Source: Candidatus Woesearchaeota archaeon (GTDB lineage: Archaea > Nanobdellota > Nanobdellia > Woesearchaeales > 21-14-0-10-32-9). From it: DNA of 9,232 nt. Below are positions 6,021-9,232 of this stretch, piece by piece. The notes under the pieces were generated by a model. The model searched no databases. It worked only from the letters and a program-made list of their open reading frames with translations, and was not told the origin of the DNA. Numbering within the stretch: the first letter of the stretch is position 1; each line of letters starts with the position of its first letter. Made by a program: the position numbers and the translations under genes. The DNA lies in the NCBI GenBank assembly GCA_003560545.1, contig PWLK01000054.1, positions 1 to 9,232 on the forward strand, read 5' to 3'.

Positions 6021-6605
6021 TTAGTTTTTTTGCTTGTTCCTCCCTCTTTTTTCAACGATTTCAAGCCTTTCAAGTATTTCTTTCTTGTTTGAAGGGTTGT
6101 ATCCTTCTGTGAATGCAGTCCATATTTCTTTTTTTGCTTTGTAGTGCTTGCTTTCTATTGCTTCTAGGAATACGTGGAGGTCTACTGCTTTGTCTTCTGT
6201 TTTGTATGTTGTGTTTGACAAGCCGAAGTCTATGAATCTTATTTTGTTGTTTTCGTCAAGTATTATGTTGCTGGTTGTGAGGTCTCCGTGTATTATGTTT
6301 TTGTCATGTATTAGCCCTGTTTTTTTTCCTATTTCTTTTGCAAGCCCGGGGTTTTCTGTGAGGATGTCTCTTAGTAGTTTTCCTTTGATGTATTCCATTT
6401 CCAGGGTTGTTTTTCCTGTTTTTATTAGTTTAGGGGTGATTCCTTTTAGTTTTTCAAGGATTTTTGCTTCTCGTTTCGTCCTGCTTGTTCTGAGTTGTTC
6501 ATCTATTTCTTTGTGCCGGTAGTTTTTTTGGAGCCTGTCTTTTATTATTTTGTCGTCCTCTTTTTTTATTACAGCTTCTGCTCCTCTGGCTATTTCTTCT
6601 GTCAT
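6021..6605 (-). CDS. bud32: Bud32/PRPK-type kinase of the KEOPS complex
   Basis: 194 residues, close to the full size of stand-alone Bud32. Bud32 is the small RIO-like ATPase/kinase partner of Kae1 in KEOPS, which makes t6A37 in tRNAs that read ANN codons. Family marks: RGAEAVI near the start (7-13), K22 in IIKDRLQKNYRH (20-31) with the RxxKxYR pattern, EYIKG at 71-75, catalytic loop HGDLTTSN at 106-113 (D108, N113), DFG at 126-128, and EDKAVDLHVFLEAIES at 137-152. The C-terminus ends in a basic tail. In several archaea Bud32 is fused to Kae1; here it is separate and instead sits 5 bases before a Lon-like protease gene. A TATA box 26 nt before the ATG predicts a leaderless mRNA. Confidence 0.95.
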   Translation of the reverse strand: MTEEIARGAEAVIKKEDDKIIKDRLQKNYRHKEIDEQLRTSRTKREAKILEKLKGITPKLIKTGKTTLEMEYIKGKLLRDILTENPGLAKEIGKKTGLIHDKNIIHGDLTTSNIILDENNKIRFIDFGLSNTTYKTEDKAVDLHVFLEAIESKHYKAKKEIWTAFTEGYNPSNKKEILERLEIVEKRGRNKQKN

Positions 6606-6627
6606 TAGAATTGGTTTGGACTGGTTA

Positions 6628-6635
6628 TTTATATT
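6628..6635 (-). promoter_or_regulatory. TATA box of the bud32-protease operon
   Basis: AATATAAA on the minus strand, centred about 26 nt before the ATG at 6605. This predicts transcription starting at the start codon itself. No ribosome site precedes the gene, in keeping with a leaderless message. Confidence 0.6.
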
Positions 6636-6693
6636 ATTTTTTGAATAGGTGTATTTAGAAGTAGAGGTTTTCGAAGTGGTTCTGCGTTTTTTT

Positions 6694-6867
6694 TCAGAAT
6701 TCTTCTTCGTATTCCTCGTCGTTTAGGAAAAGCTCGTCCATTTCCCATTTGCTTAGTTTTTTCTGGTTTAGGATGTCTAGTTTTGGCTTTTTTCCGTGTT
6801 CGCCTCTTATTTCTTCGAGTTGGTGCTCGTCTTCCATGCTTTTCTTGTCGATTTCGTCTTCGTACAT
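6694..6867 (-). CDS. Small acidic protein of unknown function
   Basis: 57 residues from the ATG at 6867. This start was chosen because a complete GGAGGTGA site (6883-6876) lies 8 nt before it. A GTG at 6879 overlaps that site and would add four residues. The protein is highly charged and mostly acidic (about one third Asp and Glu), with no cysteine and no hydrophobic segment. The middle (GKKPKLDILNQKKLSKWEMDELFL) looks helical and amphipathic, and the end is EEYEEEF. I recognise no family. The strong ribosome site and its own TATA box at 6932-6940 support a real gene. It may bind basic partners such as nucleic-acid-binding proteins; that is only a guess from charge. Confidence 0.7.
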   Translation of the reverse strand: MYEDEIDKKSMEDEHQLEEIRGEHGKKPKLDILNQKKLSKWEMDELFLNDEEYEEEF

Positions 6868-6875
6868 TTCGTTTT

Positions 6876-6883
6876 TCACCTCC
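6876..6883 (-). promoter_or_regulatory. Complete Shine-Dalgarno site of the acidic protein
   Basis: GGAGGTGA matches the archaeal 16S 3' end over 8 bases and ends 8 nt before the ATG at 6867. It decides the start: the upstream GTG at 6879 lies inside this site. Confidence 0.7.
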
Positions 6884-6931
6884 CCTTTTTTTTTGGTTAG
6901 TTGTTCTTGTTTTTTCCCGGGTTTAGAGGAC

Positions 6932-6940
6932 TATATAAAA
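6932..6940 (-). promoter_or_regulatory. TATA box of the acidic protein gene
   Basis: TTTTATATA on the minus strand. Initiation about 26 nt downstream gives a leader of about 42 nt containing the complete ribosome site. Confidence 0.5.
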
Positions 6941-6949
6941 CTTTCTATT

Positions 6950-7100
6950 TTTTGACTACTTTTTAGTGGTTATAAACCGCCCCCCAGCTTTTTCAACCCT
7001 AAGAACAACGCATATTTCCTTATTTATAAAATTTATTGACAAAAAACTCTTATTTATAAACGAATCGACGGTAAGCCTTACAGTTCAGGCACTGGACCAC
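6950..7100. other. Switch in strand composition (skew inversion)
   Basis: Left of here the + strand is G/T-rich in genes of both directions: 17 G against 4 C at 1921-1980 (+ gene) and 15 G against 6 C at 6241-6300 (- gene). Right of here it is C/A-rich, again in both directions: 25 C against 2 G at 8161-8220 (+ gene) and 26 C against 8 G at 8461-8520 (- gene). The change falls around this gap and the RNase P gene. Such a flip marks where replication direction changes or where a segment was inverted. Confidence 0.55.
7019..7060. repeat. Two identical 12-base TATA-like repeats 30 bases apart
   Basis: CTTATTTATAAA occurs at 7019-7030 and again at 7049-7060. The second copy overlaps the stop codon of the RNase P gene. 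Read leftward each is a plausible TATA box, yet the nearest downstream start is 150 bases or more away. The whole gap 6868-7049 holds these, a further TTTATAACC near 6969-6977 and the box at 6932-6940, and no protein gene that I can support. Confidence 0.4.
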
Positions 7101-7373
7101 GAGCTTCCCATTGCTAGTCCTCGCCCGGGAATTCTTTCCTGGCACAAGAAAAGAACTGCACTTCTTACAAAAACTTGCCTTTTGCTCCCTGGAAAAAGAA
7201 ACTTTGTACCTCAACGAGATCTTTCTCGCCAGGGAAACATACCTGTCGGCAAGCTTTTGGCTCTCCACATGAATTTTTTCTGCCTGCCTGAAAAGCTCAG
7301 AAATCCTCTCCAAAGCTATTTTCTTCTGCGCAGGGCTCTTCTTCCTGCTCCTCACAACTTTCTTCTTAGCCAT
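7050..7373 (-). CDS. rnp4: Ribonuclease P protein component 4 (Rpr2/Rpp21 family)
   Basis: 107 residues. It is the zinc-ribbon protein that, with Rnp1 (Rpp29), binds the RNA of archaeal RNase P and helps it trim the 5' leader of tRNA precursors. Marks: a basic start (MAKKKVVRSRKK), a long helix with ISELFRQAEKIH (24-35) and DRYVSLARKISLRYKV (43-58), then zinc ligands C69-x2-C72 and C95-x2-C98 flanking LVPGKNSRART (76-86), and the ending KAYRRFVYK. Length is normal for the family. The frame stays open upstream to 7508, but that part is not family-like and covers the promoter region. The ATG at 7373 follows an AGGAGG site (7392-7387) by an unusually long 13 nt. Confidence 0.93.
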   Translation of the reverse strand: MAKKKVVRSRKKSPAQKKIALERISELFRQAEKIHVESQKLADRYVSLARKISLRYKVSFSREQKASFCKKCSSFLVPGKNSRARTSNGKLVVQCLNCKAYRRFVYK

Positions 7374-7386
7374 GATTTTCTTATTG

Positions 7387-7392
7387 CCTCCT
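7387..7392 (-). promoter_or_regulatory. AGGAGG ribosome site with a 13-nt spacer
   Basis: A strong match to the 16S 3' end, but 13 nt from the RNase P protein start, longer than the 8 nt seen for two other genes here. A TATA-like TTATATAA just upstream (7394-7401) could alternatively give a leaderless message that omits this site. Confidence 0.5.
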
Positions 7393-7420
7393 ATTATATA
7401 AGGATTCCCAAAACAAAAAG

Positions 7421-7434
7421 CTTCTATATAGAAG
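7421..7434. promoter_or_regulatory. 14-base perfect palindrome over a TATA sequence
   Basis: CTTCTATATAGAAG equals its own reverse complement. It lies between the divergent RNase P and transporter genes. As a leftward TATA box it would start RNA near 7401, before the AGGAGG site. The symmetry also suits an operator for a dimeric repressor; no repressor gene is seen nearby. Confidence 0.4.
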
Positions 7435-7465
7435 ATAATTGTTTGTTCCAAACCCAAAAACAACA

Positions 7466-7474
7466 TTTTTAAAC
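7466..7474 (+). promoter_or_regulatory. TATA box of the transporter gene
   Basis: TTTTTAAAC centred about 27 nt before the ATG at 7497. It predicts a leaderless mRNA, consistent with the absence of a ribosome site. Confidence 0.5.
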
Positions 7475-7496
7475 AACCCTCCAAGATTGAAAACAA

Positions 7497-8372
7497 ATGA
7501 AAAAACAAGAAAACACGCTAACAATATTCCTCAAAGGCCTCCTAATGGGAACCGCAGACATAATACCGGGAATCTCAGGAGGAACAATAGCATTCATCAC
7601 AGGCATATACCAAAGACTAATACAAGGAATAAAAAACACAGGAATATTCCTACAAAACACCCTCACAAAAAAAACTTACAAGACAAAGAAAACCTTCAAA
7701 AAAAACATTTCCCTCATAGACTTCAACCTATTCATACCACTAATAACAGGAATAGCAACAGCATTCCTCGCAGGCGCATGGATCATCCCGGGCATAATAA
7801 ACGCATACCCATTCTTCGTATACAGCTTCTTCACAGGACTCATCCTGGCATCAGCAGCCTACATATACACAGGAATAAAACACAAAAACTGGAAAGGATA
7901 CACAACAGGCATCCTCGGAATAACAATAGGACTAACAATATCGGCAACCACAAGCACCATAATAACCACGAGCCCAAGCATAGTATTCATATTCTTCCTC
8001 GGAATGCTATCCCTCACAGCAATGATACTCCCGGGAATATCAGGAGCATTCATAGTATTCCTATTCGGCCAATACGAATTCATGCTCAATGCACTAAGAA
8101 ACATCCACCTAGAATGGCCATATATAATATCCTTCGTAACAGGAGGAATAATAGGATTGCTCGCATTCTCACACCTCCTCTCATACTTACTAGAAAAACA
8201 CCACTCACCCACACTCTTCTTCCTCTCAGGCCTAATGCTAGGAGCACTCTACACCCCAGTAACAGAAACAATCAACGCATTCATCGCCCCAAGCATAGCA
8301 CTGCTCTCAACCACATTCTTCGCCCTGGGAATCCTGGCAGTACTAACAATACACTTACTAACAAAGAAATAA
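7497..8372 (+). CDS. DUF368 / PopT-type polyprenyl-phosphate transporter
   Basis: 291 residues, an integral membrane protein with about eight or more hydrophobic segments. The DUF368 signature is clear and duplicated: GTADIIPGISGGTIAFITG at 18-36 and MILPGISGAFIVFLFGQY at 176-193, each with a PGISG re-entrant-type element (24-28 and 179-183). The inverted-repeat layout is typical of the family. In bacteria DUF368 proteins (PopT) return the undecaprenyl-phosphate carrier across the membrane after cell-wall or glycan synthesis. In an archaeon the likely cargo is dolichyl or another polyprenyl phosphate used in N-glycosylation; that part is inference. The length is typical. A basic loop at about 57-70 faces the cytoplasm. 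Codons end mostly in A or C, the opposite of the + strand ATPase gene at 1498. The stop codon directly abuts that of the convergent gene at 8373. Confidence 0.93.
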   Translation: MKKQENTLTIFLKGLLMGTADIIPGISGGTIAFITGIYQRLIQGIKNTGIFLQNTLTKKTYKTKKTFKKNISLIDFNLFIPLITGIATAFLAGAWIIPGIINAYPFFVYSFFTGLILASAAYIYTGIKHKNWKGYTTGILGITIGLTISATTSTIITTSPSIVFIFFLGMLSLTAMILPGISGAFIVFLFGQYEFMLNALRNIHLEWPYIISFVTGGIIGLLAFSHLLSYLLEKHHSPTLFFLSGLMLGALYTPVTETINAFIAPSIALLSTTFFALGILAVLTIHLLTKK

Positions 8373-8771
8373 TTAATTCTTAGACTCCTTCTTAATAGTA
8401 TTCCAATGATACAAATACAAAGGAAGCCCCACGATGATCAACGCTAAATTATTAGCAGCACTCCTCTGCCTGTTACTCTTCACAGGGTCATGAGCCTCAA
8501 CCCTCTCCTCCCAATCCCTGTAATCATCAAGCCACCTACTAACAGCCTCCATTTCATCCTCGCTAAGGCTGCCATTCTCCAATAAAACTTCAACCCTCAA
8601 AGAATGAGGCTGCGGGGGTTGCCTCGCCCAAATCCTCTGCTCCTCATCAGCCCCTGTAAAAACAAAAGCCTTCAAAGCCATATCTATTAATCCCACGCCA
8701 CCAATAACTAATAAGACCAATCCCAGCATTGCAAATATGTAAAGATAAACCGACCGTATCTTGCTCTTCAT
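8373..8771 (-). CDS. Small two-TM membrane protein, DUF5671-like ending
   Basis: 132 residues. The first hydrophobic segment is at about 8-38 (SVYLYIFAMLGLVLLVIGG...), with a hydrophilic middle of about 65 residues containing EDEMEAVSRWLDDYRDWEER (71-90). The second segment at about 107-122 ends GLPLYLYHWNTIKK. The pattern of a C-terminal IVGLPLYLYHW after a short hydrophilic stretch recalls DUF5671-type membrane proteins, whose function is unknown; the match is from memory and modest. Both ends are basic, suggesting that both face the cytoplasm and the middle faces outward. A GGTGG stretch precedes the ATG at 8771, and a TATA box lies 26 nt upstream. The convergent transporter gene ends at the adjacent base. 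Despite running on the - strand its + strand is C-rich. Confidence 0.8.
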   Translation of the reverse strand: MKSKIRSVYLYIFAMLGLVLLVIGGVGLIDMALKAFVFTGADEEQRIWARQPPQPHSLRVEVLLENGSLSEDEMEAVSRWLDDYRDWEERVEAHDPVKSNRQRSAANNLALIIVGLPLYLYHWNTIKKESKN

Positions 8772-8793
8772 AAACCACCAAAAACACTCAGAG

Positions 8794-8803
8794 ATATATA
8801 AAA
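8794..8803 (-). promoter_or_regulatory. TATA box of the two-TM protein gene
   Basis: TTTATATAT on the minus strand, centred about 27 nt before the ATG at 8771. It predicts a leaderless or near-leaderless message. Confidence 0.55.
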
Positions 8804-8852
8804 CCTACCATTCACATTTAATTATTCCAAAGTAGTTAAAAAAACAAAATAT

Positions 8853-8860
8853 TTTTATAA
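8853..8860 (+). promoter_or_regulatory. TATA box of the 114-residue protein gene
   Basis: TTTTATAA centred about 30 nt before the ATG at 8887, giving a leader of only a few bases. No ribosome site is visible. Confidence 0.5.
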
Positions 8861-8886
8861 GAATTATAACAAACAATAACATAAAC

Positions 8887-9231
8887 ATGCAAAACCTTGA
8901 AACAGAAACGTTAGAAACAATTACTGCTATTTACAATGATAAACACGCGTTCAACGAATTATCATCTGAAGACTTCTTTAAACTAATAGAATCATACCAC
9001 GCAAAAATAAAACACGACCTTACAATGCACATAATGGTAAAAGAAGCATACGTAGCAGCATTCTTTGAAGGCCTAAAAAACGATGCCTTACCAGGAAACA
9101 TAAATTACGCCAACGGAGACGCATACATAATAGGCCACGCCACAGGAAGACAAACAAGAAATGAAATAAAAGAATTACACGAAAAAGGCCGTTTATCTGA
9201 AAAAGCAATGAACATAATAGAAAAACTATGA
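8887..9231 (+). CDS. Helical protein of unknown function
   Basis: 114 residues, complete in the window. It has no cysteine, signal peptide or membrane segment. The sequence looks helical throughout: LETETLETITAIYN at 4-17, a SSEDFFKLIESYHAKIKHDL segment, HIMVKEAYVAAFFEGLKND at about 48-66, then a short NINYANGDAYIIGHATGRQTRNEIKEL stretch and a final helix LSEKAMNIIEKL. The GDAYIIGHATGR part is the most motif-like, but I recognise no family. A TATA box suits a near-leaderless message. The TGA stop overlaps an ATG as ATGA at 9228-9231, so another gene may begin there beyond the window edge, coupled to this one. Confidence 0.8.
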   Translation: MQNLETETLETITAIYNDKHAFNELSSEDFFKLIESYHAKIKHDLTMHIMVKEAYVAAFFEGLKNDALPGNINYANGDAYIIGHATGRQTRNEIKELHEKGRLSEKAMNIIEKL

Positions 9232-9232
9232 A

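Noticed and set aside
6868..6879. GTG start at 6879 for the acidic protein
   Set aside because: The GTG lies within the GGAGGTGA ribosome site, which is ideally spaced for the ATG at 6867.
6954..6971. Inverted repeat with a 6-base spacer as a dif-like Xer site near the composition switch
   Set aside because: The arms are only 7 bp with G-U type matches, and the inner ends lack the AT-rich core expected of dif.
7374..7508. 45-residue upstream extension of the RNase P protein
   Set aside because: It is not family-like and overlaps the promoter and the start of the divergent transporter gene.
7439..8383. 314-residue + strand frame, longer than the transporter frame it overlaps
   Set aside because: It is a +1 shadow rich in His, Asn, Thr and Arg, produced by A/C-rich codons. 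The DUF368 motifs are in the frame starting at 7497.

Overview
The window looks archaeal. It carries a Cdc48-type AAA ATPase, the KEOPS kinase Bud32, the archaeal/eukaryotic RNase P protein Rpr2/Rpp21 and a signal-peptide-bearing archaeal Lon-like protease (COG1750 type). Many starts lie about 26 nt after a TATA box (leaderless or nearly so), and others follow GGAGGTGA-type ribosome sites. Small genes, short intergenic gaps, low GC and a 43-residue Lys/Ala protein fit a DPANN-like lineage such as Woesearchaeota or Pacearchaeota. That lineage is inference; no marker here proves it.

Layout. 1-852 (-): N-terminal part of Cdc48, cut by the window edge. 980-1408 (-): a conserved-looking protein of unknown function. 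1498-2340 (+): membrane-anchored Zot-like P-loop ATPase, diverging from the previous gene and overlapping by 8 bases the 3' end of a secreted two-domain phospholipase-D-like protein (2333-3280, -). A perfectly palindromic TATA box separates that gene from a tiny histone-H1-like gene (3391-3522, +). 3553-4080 (-): a short relative of the tRNA thiolase TtuA/Ncs6 without the PP-loop. 4081-4242: gap with a candidate small RNA. 4243-6605 (-): an apparent two-gene operon, bud32 then the Lon-like protease. 6694-6867 (-): small acidic protein. 6868-7049: gap with repeated TATA-like boxes. 7050-7373 (-): RNase P protein 4. 7497-8372 (+): DUF368/PopT-type polyprenyl-phosphate transporter, abutting a small two-TM protein (8373-8771, -). 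8887-9231 (+): unknown helical protein.

The genes do not form one pathway. Housekeeping RNA and protein quality-control genes (Cdc48, Bud32, RNase P, Lon-like, TtuA-like) are mixed with envelope genes (PLD-like, Zot-like ATPase, PopT-like, two-TM protein).

The main structural observation is a change in strand composition near 6950-7100. To the left the + strand is rich in G and T, and to the right in C and A, whichever way the genes run. This resembles a replication-skew turning point or an inversion junction. The best candidates for undescribed biology are the PP-loop-less TtuA relative, the structured RNA candidate at about 4162-4240, and the Zot-like ATPase.
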